Assembly: GCA_032718475.1 (NCBI GenBank)
Contig: JAUCBJ010008420.1
Coordinates: 1-64,000, forward strand
Length of the DNA: 64,000 nt
Origin: Nemertoderma westbladi
Lineage: Eukaryota; Xenacoelomorpha; Nemertodermatida; Nemertodermatidae
Reading direction: 5' to 3'
The notes beneath the pieces were generated by a model. That model had not been told where the DNA came from and did no database searches. It saw nothing but the letters and a program-made list of their open reading frames with translations. Shown one piece after another: positions 11,247 to 22,117 of the stretch. Each line of letters begins with the position of its first letter. The stretch's first letter is position 1. The translations under genes and the position numbers were made by a program.

Positions 11247-13125
11247 CGCTAGGTGGTGCTGTAAATTTATGCTAAATTTTTAGGTTTGTTATAAATAGTA
11301 TTAAATTTTATTAACAAAAAATATCGAAAAGTTGTCTGATTCTTTTATGCAGGGTGGCTATCTAGACACCCACAGAAAGTTTCAGACTAATTGCTCAAGA
11401 ATTGTAGAAGTAGTAGCGTTTAGAAGTTGACAATTTCATAAAAAAAATATTTGGAGATAATCGACCTTTCATTATACATAGTAATAGTAATTTCAATAGG
11501 ATTCCCTAAATGGAAATTGTTATAACTTGAAAACTAAAAGAGCTATTAAATAGCGGTTTTCAGATTTGGAAACACCCTTCAATGGTGCATTATAATAGAC
11601 CATAAAAAAAAATTCGACTTATTTTGGACCAAAATGGTGTACCCCCGTTCCCCTTAAAAGACGCACAAGACTCTCCGTTTTCAATTGATATAAGCCACGT
11701 GGGAAATGATTGATTAATTGTGTTTTTGAATGGATCTAAAATCACCTCCCCCCCACCCCCCCCTTAAAAAAATAATAAATAAATAAATTTGTTTAATTTA
11801 CAAACAAATTTTTTTTAGAGTTTTGAATGGCCTAGTGCACATATTATGGTGAATGCACATACTATGGTGAATGAATATGTTTATTATATAAAAAAAAAAT
11901 TTTTTAATAAAAAAATAAATAAATTTAACTGTAATATGTTACTATATTGCTTCCATAGTTAATGCGATTACAATCATTATACTCTTCAACGCCTGATACT
12001 GCCTTACACATATTTTGGGGTATATTCGAGCGTGAAAGTAACAATTTATGAATAAATGATTATTTGTTGAATTTTTTGGGTATTAGTAAGATATCATATA
12101 ATTTATTTTCGTTGATATTGCACAATTTATAATAATCGTGGCTATTCCTATTAGAAGAGTTCTAGAACCATCAATATTACCTTTTTATTACACAGTGTAG
12201 AATTTTACCATCCCAATAATGCACGTTGGTACTACTACACTACGGTGTACATCAAGGCGTTTTAACCCCGGGCCTTGTTGAAGGTGTAGGCCTACTACAT
12301 ACAGTACTGGGTATTTTTTGTGTAGCAATTCGGTGGTGTCCTAGTATACTGCTGCAATGTGAACGTGGGATATCCAGATAACCACCGATTAGGGAGAGAA
12401 GTGTGAAGGTCACTTCGTCATCAAATCTAATGACGTATTTAGCAGAAGTTTAAAACCTTATTGAATTATAGTGGTTTCCCTGTGGGACAAAATAATTTCT
12501 TTGATGCGCCAGTAATTCAATGTGATGGGACTTAAGTGACAGGGAGTGAGGGGTGCGGTGGGGAGGGCAGTTAAGGTTGAGTTAATTGTTGGACATCCAT
12601 CTCACACCTAAAGTTTAGAATGAACCAGGATTGTGTTGGTTTTTTAGGTTTTTAAGCGGCTTGGTTGAACGCTTGATCGGAATTCAGTTGCCTGATTGAT
12701 GGTACATAATCAAAGTAGTTTTACTGTTAAGTCTACTAGATATTTCTACGAAACATAAATATAATTATTTTGATTCCTACATTTAACAATTACTGTGTTA
12801 TATAGTGACTGACTATCTTGACTCTGAATATGCAATTATTAGTAAACAATTATATTACAGTATTCATTATAATTTTGATAAATGACAAATATAAGTTTGC
12901 GAACTCTGGAAGCTACTGACAAATAAAGTAGTGCGCTGTCAGGTCCCAGCCACGTAAGCCCTGCTCTGTCTCCAAGACCTGAGCGCCACAAACGCCTGAC
13001 ACAAAGGAGACAGAGGGAACTCCCCCGGAGGAGCGGGAATTGTAGACGTCTCGTCGCTCCACCTAGCACACATGTGGGGCCTCTCTCTCGCATCCCTTGG
13101 TGCTTTGCAACAAGGGCCTCTGCGA
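11247..13125. other. No gene seen
   Basis: AT-rich with homopolymer runs. A GC-richer stretch at 12,940-13,120 holds overlapping short ORFs on both strands that match nothing I recognise. Confidence 0.5.
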
Positions 13126-13129
13126 TGTG

Positions 13130-13745
13130 CTTGATGAGGATCTGAGCCTCGTGGCACCAAGTCGAAAGTCAGGTGAAGACCTTCGGATACGTAAGAGGAA
13201 GGCATGGGCAGCGTTAAATAGTCTGTGCAGGATTTGGAATTCCCATAGAATGAAACGGGGGTTCGATTATTTATGGCAGTAGTAGTACCAGTACTCTTAT
13301 ATGCAAGTCTATGCTGGGCTCTAACTGTAGAGGATACCAAATCTCTGGATGGCACATTCACAAGAATACTAATAATTATATATAATTATACAATTATAAT
13401 AATAATTGGGTTTATTGTGTCAAGTACAATGAGCACATCTCCAATCAGACCAGCCTCTGCTTTGCAGGACATTGCTTTCACCGTAAGGACCAGCCAGTGC
13501 ATAATCTTGTGCTTTGGCGGCCTCTTGGAGCGAATAAGCATGGTATGGTGGACAGCCCATGACTTTCTTGAGATGCATCTTAAAAGGCACTGGCCTTGAA
13601 GATGCGGATGAATTAGCAAATGGCATGGGTGATAGGGAGTTGTGGCGGCGCAATGTTCTGACAATCCGGCACAGCATTCTTAATATATATGTAATATATA
13701 TAATGTAGCTGCAATTCAGCATGCCGATCGTAGTAGTAGTGTAGG
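13130..13745 (+). pseudogene. LINE 3' end fragment (same family as 32,860-34,925)
   Basis: Residues RKSGEDLRIRKRKAWAALN, then VVPVLLYASLCWALTVEDTK, match the C-terminal half of the LINE at 32.9-34.9 kb. The copy is broken by an AT-rich insertion at about 13,368-13,405, an internal deletion and frameshifts. It ends with the family's 3' terminus, CAGCATGCCGATCGTAGTAG. Confidence 0.8.
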
Positions 13746-13754
13746 GGCAGCGCT

Positions 13755-13930
13755 CTTCAAGCAACGACTCGGTGGATCAGTTGGCTTGGGCGTATGAGGT
13801 GGCGTCAGCATTTATAACTGCGACGTCGAACGACGCCACCCGTTGAGATGTGCAAATCCCGCGTGCTACCAAGTCGACCGGGACGCCACCAACTTCGATG
13901 CCAGCTCTGTCCAAAAGACAGTGCCAATAT
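13755..13930. other. GC-rich block, possibly SINE-like
   Basis: This block is much GC-richer than its flanks. GGTGGATCAGTTGGCTTGGG resembles a tRNA-type box A, and GACGTCGAACGACGCC is only a poor box B. The match is weak and no poly-A tail or target duplication was seen. Confidence 0.2.
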
Positions 13931-15175
13931 GATATGTTAATATGATATGATATGATTATTAGTAAACTGGTGGATAACGTTAGCAATCATAGGGACCTCG
14001 GTGTAATTAATGTTATTAAATGTGAATTAAATGTATTTCTCCGTGTTAACAGAGATACTCTGGTAACTGCACATATAAAGACAAAGTTTATGCTAGGCTG
14101 AATTTACAGATATCACAGTTTCTTTGTGTTAGGTTGATGTCCTTTGTTGTCTGGCTTTCCATTGCAACCCCTCAAACACATCCTATTCATATTTTATCCC
14201 AACTACCCTAGCATCGAGCACATTTAACAGGTACCGGAAACTGCATCCATTAACATTGGAATGCTCTTTGACTAGATTTATGAATTTCTTAAACAAGGAT
14301 ACTATTCGGCCGGGGCCATGAAAAGTTAAAGAAAAATAAAATTATTTAAAAGTTGGATTAGTTAATGAGACCTTTTATTTCACTATATCGGTTTTTCAAA
14401 ATATTTATTCCGAAATGTTCACAATAATGACAATAATGTTTAATGACGTTTAGTATTAGCTGAGATTTGTTATGTAGCAGATAATTCGCGCTAATATATA
14501 AAATTCGCGCTAAAAAATAAAGCGCCAAACTTCAATTTACAGCCCAGATGAGTTCTTCAAAATAAAACTGAATTTGGAACTTGATTGTCCTGGCAACCGC
14601 CACAAGGTTTCTGCTATTTCAGTTCACTATCACCATTGTACGATAAAATATGATCTCTGATAGCACGTTGAATAGGTCGTCGGCGTATCAAGCTCTGTCC
14701 CATAAGTTATTTATTTGAACAATTAAAGGAAAACCTTCTTTCAAATTATATTATTGATTTCGTGATAACATTAAGAAATGTATATAAACGCAAACATAAT
14801 CATCTTAATTCAATTTGTTTATTTGGCTCTCCGAAAAATATTGTAATCAATTTTAGGTCGTTTAAAATCCCTGTGTTGTAAGCTGTGGATCGATAATTCC
14901 CTTTATAGGTTCCAGCCCAGGTTTTAGGTCGATGAATCCCTCGTATTAGATATATTTAGTCCTGACAGGTGCCGTGCCTTTCTTACCCCCTGGATGTACG
15001 TCATTTTGCAGGAAACTGCGTCTCATCTAATTACATTATAGCGATGGATTAAGACTCACCCAGTGGGAATACGGAAATTCGACGTCGCCTACCAAAATCA
15101 CAGATCGTGTTGGCGCCAACTAATCTGCAGGAATTAAAAAGTCATTTGTGATTTATGAGTATGACCTTTTGGTGG
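13931..15175. other. No gene seen
   Basis: AT-rich non-coding sequence. No ORF over about 60 codons and no repeat I could identify. Confidence 0.5.
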
Positions 15176-15177
15176 GT

Positions 15178-15682
15178 GCCTCCCCTAGAGATCTGGGTAA
15201 TCTTTTGGAAGGGTGGGGGGCCCTAGAGATCTGGGTAATCTTTTGGAAGGGATAGGCGGCGATGTAGGGGGGGGGGGGGGGGGGGGGGCTCCCCTAGAGA
15301 TCTGGGTAATCTTCTGGAAGAGAGAGGCGGCGATGTAGGGGGGGGGGGGGGGGGTCTCTAGAGATCTGGGTAGTCTTTTGGAAGGGAGAGGCGGCGATGT
15401 AGGGGGGGGGGGGGGGGGGGGCTCCCCTAGAGATCTGGGTAATCTTTTGGAAGGGATAGGCGGCGATGTAGGGGGGGGGGGGGGGCTCCCCTAGAGATCT
15501 GGGTAATCTTCTGGAAGAGAGAGGCGGCGATGTAGGGGGGGGGGGGGTCTCTAGAGATCTGGGTAGTCTTTTGGAAGGGAGTGGCGGCGATTTAGGGGGG
15601 GGGGGGGCTCCCCTATAGATCTGGGTAATCTTTTGGGAGGGAGAGGCGGCGATATGGGGGGGGGGGGGGGGTGGGGTCGCTT
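15178..15682. repeat. Minisatellite with variable poly-G tail in each unit
   Basis: About nine copies of CTCCCCTAGAGATCTGGGTA ATCTTTTGGAAGGG followed by AGAGGCGGCGATGTA. Each copy ends in a run of roughly 7 to 20 G. Small differences (GGATAGG versus AGAGAGG, TCTCTAG versus CTCCCCTAG) recur in order, so there is a higher-order unit of two to three copies. Confidence 0.9.
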
Positions 15683-15689
15683 TAGTGCG

Positions 15690-16925
15690 TAAAACATTTC
15701 TGAAAATGGATAAGAGCCGTATAATATATAATTGTGTTTCTTGGAAAATTCATAATATTCATTAAATTTAATTGTATTTTTTCGCAACTGTAAACTAATT
15801 ATTACATAAAACATTAAATAATTTTACATTTTGAGAGGCCGACTGACTGGTAGATGTTTTCAATTTCACCAAGAATTGTCATATAAATTGTCAAAATTCA
15901 AAGGTATACATAACGGTCGATATATATAATGTTTTTTTGTCAACGAATTTTTTTTAATTGCTCTGTGTCAACTTATCAGCGATTGTTATACTGCCAAGTA
16001 TCTCATTGTATATTGAAATTTTTTTTCTGAGATCTAATTTTGACCAGTAGATCTCCTTCCTGGGTACCTCCACAGATGCATTCCACACACACTACAATGA
16101 TTAGTGAGTGGAGACAAATGTCGTTGATCCTTCATGTAGAGATTTACACCGATAATCACATAGACTTTATATATTATGGAAAATCGAGTGCGTGACACTG
16201 TTTGGAAGGATTATAAATATCCACAATCACTTATACTAATTGGGTATTTAATTTCCTCAGAGTCACAAAGCGAAAAGAGTTATAAGTGCAATGGCATATA
16301 ATAATACTTATTTTAATATGTATACAAGCAGAGTATATACCGATGTGAATATGTGTATATACCAGCCGCGTTTCTGTGGAATCAAATGACATGAAATTAG
16401 GTTTCTATCATTATTATGGTGCTCAATCTGAGCCTTCCCAAGTCAAATTAGTAAAATTGGTTCCGTTGTAATTGTGTTATATAGCAGAAAACGGGCACCA
16501 TTCGTGCGCACTCTGTATGAACTGCTGACATGATGAATTGATTTCTACCTCAGCGACCTTGACTAATCATTGAATCAATTTTTCTTAGAGATTTGTCATG
16601 TTAATTGTTTGTGTTAGTGTGGTATTATTGTATGGCAGCGTTAGCTAAGAATCGCTATAATTCAAAGAATTTTCCTTTTATAATCAACAAATGTGAAATA
16701 TGATGAAACTGGAATTTATATGTAATTTAAACACGATTTTGAACTTTCCGGATCAGTGAACTTTCCATACAGTATTAGAAAAGTGTTCAAAAGTTAAACT
16801 ATGTTCCTGGAATAATTAGGGTGTGAAAAATAAACTAAACTGTCAGCCAATAACAAAATCTTATTTTGAGAAAATAATACGATTTAATTCAAGGAGTGAA
16901 GTGGAGCATGACACCATTGAGTGCA
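15690..16925. other. No gene seen
   Basis: AT-rich sequence with no supported ORF or repeat. Confidence 0.5.
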
Positions 16926-16933
16926 CGCTGAGT

Positions 16934-17110
16934 CGTCGAGCAGCCTTGTGGAATGCACCGAGTTCACTGGCACACAGGTGCTCTAGGTATCTGTATAACA
17001 CCTATAATGGCCATGATGCCCTCTATCTCCATGGTACTAATAAACCACTGTGGAGTGCGGAGGGCTACACTAAGGGTGACCCTGCCACCATGCGACATGC
17101 AGCCAAGCGA
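16934..17110 (+). pseudogene. Reverse transcriptase fragment
   Basis: The translation contains RYLYNTYNGHDALYLHG and, shortly after, LWSAEGYTKGDPATM. The latter resembles the TQGDPLAM motif of an invertebrate RT family whose C-terminal parts also seem to lie at 40.2-42.5 kb. Only about 60 residues remain, and the catalytic DD box is missing. Confidence 0.45.
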
Positions 17111-17162
17111 AACACTACTACACGGCCCAACACCACAGGACCCGAGGTAGGATAATTGCGAC

Positions 17163-17204
17163 CATGACCTACTATAACAGTTGCTACTGTTATAGTAGGT
17201 CATG
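17163..17204. repeat. Perfect 18-bp hairpin with 6-nt loop
   Basis: CATGACCTACTATAACAG, loop TTGCTA, then the exact reverse complement. It directly follows the RT fragment. Confidence 0.9.
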
Positions 17205-18820
17205 TTGCGACCCAACAAATTTTTCTAAAATCATTCATCGCATTGTCCACTGTCCAGGTCGCATTGTTGTATGTGTTGGTGCATCCGGTGCATCGGATAC
17301 CCCCTAGTATGACACATTACTTAGTATGAGTAGTAATGAACTTGGATTTCATCCTCGAGCAGCAAGTTCGGGTGAAGAAGGCCCATTCCACCGTGGTGTA
17401 TCGGAGGATTTCCTTCACCACCCTCTTTGGAACCACCGATGGTGTGTGGCGCAAGGAGGCTGATATTCTGATCCTCCACCTCGCATAGATGCTTGGGACA
17501 TCAGCAAGGGATGTTAGCGGATTCAGTCCGCTATGCGCTCCAACTTTATGGTAGATACCAGTAGTATTTTTGGTCTAGCTAGTTTCTTGATATTATTTGT
17601 GTAGAAAATTTATATGAATTGCCAAAGTATCACAAAGAGCACCAAAGGAATTATCAATTATGTATATGGATACTTTTAGTTTTGAATCTATTTGAATTTA
17701 TTTATATGTGCCTTATGTTATACTTATTTTAAATGCATTTTATTTGGTTGGTGTAACAAATTTAGCCTTGTAGTGAGTGATATGTTATATTTAACATATG
17801 GTAATAATAAAATAGTAAACTGCAAAGTGAAAAAAATTATAAGCAAATATAATATGTTATCAATATTATCATCTACGTCATAACCAGATAAAGAGACAAT
17901 AACAGTACATGGGAACAATGAGGACAATGATCAACGAGAAAGAGTAATTAGAGGACATGAGATGACAATGTATACGGCCCAACAATGCACAGAAACAGAT
18001 TAGGTGGAAGAAACTGTGTAGTTCCGGGTAGCTGGTTGGTGCTTATTGATTATATTGTTATTGGATTTGTCGCTATCGATCCACTTACAAAATCCCAGAC
18101 TTCAATATTTATTGCTTATACTCTGTTACTGTTTGTTACATATTCGAATCAGGGTTACCTATAATGATTAGGGTGTCAGCAAGTAACAGACCAAAATATT
18201 AGCCCTTAACATGAATCAGGTCATTCTAAATGTTGTGATATTCTTGAGCAGAAACAATGAGATATTGTATCAGCTCCCTATGTTGGTGAAGAGAATGTGA
18301 GGTAGATGATATATTCATAATTTTAGCATTTTATATTGATTTGTATTGTGTTCAGTCAGCTTTATCTGTCAAATTAAAATAGCATCCATGATATAATTAC
18401 ATGGATGTAAACTTCAATCCTAAGTTGATTCAAAAGTGTAACTCATCAGAAGAGCTCATGAATAAATAATTATATGGCACAAATAGAGAGTGTACAGTAC
18501 AGGTAATCAAACCGCAGAGCCACCCCACAGCCCAGTGTTGAAGTTTGAGGAGCTGAGAAACATAATGGAGATAATATAAAGGCAAAATATTCGTTACTTC
18601 ATTTATAAAGTAACTTTTGTTATGTATTTCGGTGTAGGCAAGGCATCTCCTTTGTTGTTGTCTCTCGTCAAACTTAACTATATCACCTACCATACCAACA
18701 TCATTGATGTTCTAGAACACTTATGTTTTGTTTTAAACATTTCTTATATCCATAGTAAAGTAAAGTAAAATCACTAGCTACCATCAAAAACCCATAGTAA
18801 ATTAGGCTTATATTCTTAAT
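17205..18820. other. No gene seen
   Basis: AT-rich. One TGTTCTAGAACA palindrome occurs at about 18,708, ahead of the cluster that follows. Confidence 0.5.
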
Positions 18821-20480
18821 TTAACCCTATTAAACCCGGTAATAGTGTGTTATAGGTACACCCCCCCTCAAATTTTTTTTACTAGCTAGTTTTTGTAAAT
18901 TTATTTTTATGAAATGTTCTAGAACATGAGATACATTTGAAAAAAAATAATAAAATGTTCTAGAACAAATATTTTTTGTTCTAGAACAAATTTTAAAAAA
19001 GCTTACAAATTTTATTTTTTGTTAGTTATGTTTTATTTGATGTCAAGGAAAGTGAATTTTGTAGAATAATCGAATTTCTATAGCTAAGATTTGACTTTCG
19101 CCCAACAACTAGCTGAGTTTCGTTGGAAGCTTCTACACAAAGAAAACCCATTTTCTGCTCTGTTGGATTTGATCAGAAAATATTACCCGCTGTCTGCTAA
19201 ATAATAAATATTATACAGTATACGTATTCTAAGCATATCATTAATTTCTGAATATAATGACCTCAATACAGTGAATTTTGTTAATTTTAATTAGCTATTA
19301 AAAAAATACTAGCTACCCCCCCCCCCCCCCCACAAACCCATCTTGCCAGCAACGATTAAAAATTATATGAAACAAATTCTAAATAAAATGAAAAAAAAAA
19401 TTTTATATTTTTTGAACTGTTCTAGAACAAAAACTATTTGTTCTAGAACTTTTTTTTCTAGTTCTGAATAGCTAACATGTTCTAGAACATTATTAAAAAA
19501 TAAAAATAGTACATTAATTTTTTTAATTTTTTTTTAAATTGTTCTAGAACAAAAAATATTTTCTCTAGAACATATATATATATTTTTTAATAGCTAACAT
19601 GTTCTAGAACATGTTCATAAAAAGAAATAGCAAAAACTAGCTAGTAAAAAAATTTGAGAGGGGGGGGGGGGGGTGTACCTATAACACACTAGTGCCTTAA
19701 ACCCGGGGGGGGGGGGGGGGGGGAGTGGTGTCAATATGACCCATCCCGTTTTTTTGTTATAACTCTGAAACAAACGCAGTGGGGGATCTGAAATTTAGTG
19801 ACTTTTCCTAAAAATCTATTGTCTTCCTAATAGTGAAAACGGTTTTCAAAAATATTGGGAAGTTTTCGAGTTATATCCAAGGCGTACTATATACGAGGCC
19901 ATGCCATCGAGTTAACTGGGGGTGGTGACTGGGGGCAAGATTTTTTTTCTACAATTTAATATTTTGATATGGAGAGACTTCTATAAATTTTCATTTGCTG
20001 CAATTTGGTCAATGGACGTAATTGAAGCATCCTCGTTAAGTAAGATAACAATTTTTATGGTAGCTAGTGTTTTAGATAAGTTTAGCTAGTAATTTCGACA
20101 CTGGTTCCGACATCCTACTTCCCTCTATAAATATTTTGTAGTAGCTAGTTCTTGTTACTATTTGTATAGAAAATGTTCCAGAAGATGTTAGCTATCATTT
20201 AAAAAAAAAATTATGTTCTAGAACAAATACCTTTTGTTCTAGAACAATATTTAGAAAAAAATCTGGATTCTATTTAAAACTCATGGAATCGTTCTAAAAC
20301 GTGTTTAAAATCAATAAAAAAAATTGTGAAAAAAATATTGTGAAAAAAAAAATAATAAATAAATGAAATTTTTTTTATTGATTTTAAACACGCTTTAGAA
20401 CGATTCCATGCGTTTTAAATATAATCCAGATTTTTTTCTAAAAAATGTACTAGAACAAAAAATATTTGTTCTTGAACATA
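18708..20480. repeat. Cluster of the 12-bp palindrome TGTTCTAGAACA
   Basis: Perfect copies lie at about 18,708, 18,915, 18,957, 18,978, 19,418, 19,477, 19,540, 19,600, 20,213 and 20,236. Near copies are at 19,439, 19,563, 20,450 and 20,470. One more perfect copy is at about 50,341. The core TTCTAGAA has the layout of a minimal heat-shock element (TTCnnGAA), but function is not implied. Confidence 0.85.
18822..19715. mobile_element. Non-autonomous TIR element rich in TGTTCTAGAACA
   Basis: The left end carries TTAACCCTATTAAACCCGG, AGTGTGTTATAGGTACACCC, a C run and ACTAGCTAGTTTTTG. The right end, at about 19,630-19,710, carries the reverse complement in mirrored order, including AAACCCGGGG. There is no ORF inside. 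The terminus also matches the end of the 8.3-10.1 kb element in inverted orientation. Confidence 0.65.
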
Positions 20481-20917
20481 TTTTTTTTTTAAAATGAATA
20501 TTTTTTTTTTAAAATGAATAGCTAACATCTGGAACAATTTCTATACAAATAGTAACAAGAACTAGCTACTACAAAATATTTATAGAGGGAAGTAGGATGT
20601 CGGAACCAGTGTCAAAATTACTAGCTAAACCTATCTAAAACACTAGCTACCATAATAATTTTTATCTTATTTAATGAGGATGCTTAAATTACGTCCAATG
20701 ACCAAATTGCAGCAAATGAAAATTTATAGAACTCTCCCCATATCAAAATATCAAATTGTAGTTAAAAAAATCTTGCCCCCAGTCACCAACCCCAGTTAAC
20801 TCGATGGCATGGCCTTGTATATAGTACGCCTTGGCTATAACTCGAAAACTTCCCAATATTTTTGAAAACCGTTTTCACTATTAGGAAGACAATAGATTTT
20901 TAGGAAAAGTTACAAAA
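19794..20917. repeat. Giant palindrome, about 1.1 kb
   Basis: Left arm about 19,794-20,328 and right arm about 20,366-20,917 are near-perfect reverse complements over roughly 530-550 bp each, around a spacer of about 40 bp rich in A and T. Examples are GACTGGGGGCAAGATTTTTT against AAAAAATCTTGCCCCCAGTC, and CTACTTCCCTCTATAAATAT against its complement. Confidence 0.9.
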
Positions 20918-20969
20918 TTGGAGTTCGGCTTTGTAGGCTATCTTAAGATCTTCTCTCTTACAAGTAACC

Positions 20970-21775
20970 TCAAGGGTTTTGCCATGGCACATACTGTTTT
21001 CGTTTGGGTTTCTGGGGGATATGCCTCTTAGCTGATTCCTTGTGGGCTGTTATTATATTCTGGTATATTGAATCAGTGGACTGGTCTTCATCCATTGACT
21101 GAAGTGCTTCTAAGCAGTTTTGAACTTCTACTGTGTAAGCATCATTTACTGCATTGTCAGTTCGGAGTTTCTCCCAGTCATAGTTGATTTGCTTGCTTGT
21201 CCTGGGTTTGCTGGCTCTCAAACTGAGTCTGATCTCTGCAGTCACAATTCTGTGGTCCGAATCAATTAGGTTGAACGAGCTGTATGCCTCACAGTTGATC
21301 ATGCTGTTTCTCCACTTTTTGTTTATAAGGATGTAATCCAGTTGTGCTTTGGTTCCATTAGGGTATTGAAAGGTCTATAGCTTCCCCTTACTCCTTTCGA
21401 ATGTGTTGTTTGTTGGTATCAATTCACATTCTTCCATTAGGTCAAAAGTAAGTACCCATTTCTGTTAGAACTGGTGTTATAGGTGTAACCCTTGATGTCT
21501 TCTGGGATAGATTCGATGTTGTTTAGGGTCTTAAGTGCAAATGGGCTTAGCAGAATTCCTATTCCACCAATTGATGCATTGGCCGAGTTTCTTACTGCTG
21601 AGCTTCTTACTCACGTCCATCCATTTCCAATGTCATTGTACTTCATGGCAGTGTCTTCATGACAAATCCGATGTTCCTGGATGCAGATGATGTCAATGTT
21701 ATATTCCATTGCCAGAGCGACCATGTCACCCTGTTTGCTATGTGCTTTCAGCGTGCCATTATAAGGGTCATAAAT
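20970..21775 (-). pseudogene. LINE endonuclease domain (RTE-like), broken
   Basis: Minus strand. The beginning holds NIDIICIQEHR, the QExR strand of an AP-type endonuclease (EEP). The end holds SDHRIVTAEIRLSLRA, the catalytic SDH motif, followed by the linker that leads to RT in this clade. In-frame stops and a deletion in between kill it. The part after 20,970 is lost at the edge of the giant palindrome. Confidence 0.7.
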
Positions 21776-22117
21776 TATTCCATATTATACATGAAAAATT
21801 ATTAAAATAGCTGTAGGAGGGCACATTGTATGTATTGTTAACTTTTATTTACGGGAAGCAGAGATATAATTAAATTTGAGGTAAAGAATAGGGAATAGAG
21901 CTGAAGTTTGAGGTGGACATGGGCATGCTGGACAATGGACATAGTATTACCGGAAGGGAAGTGTAACTAAATGTCGGTGTCTGGTGTCGTGCATCAGAAG
22001 GGACTCCATTTGGTGTGAGACAGTATCTAATGAATGTTATGTCAGAAGCTTGTTCACACGTTAGAATCAGCATAGTGTGATTCTATTAAAAATATCCATA
22101 TAATTATATTTGTAGTT

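Noticed and set aside
13760-13800. 5.8S rRNA start (ACTCGGTGGATCAGTTGGCT resembles GCGGTGGATCACTCGGCT)
   Set aside because: The similarity stops after about 25 bases. The conserved core of 5.8S is missing and no 18S or 28S is nearby.
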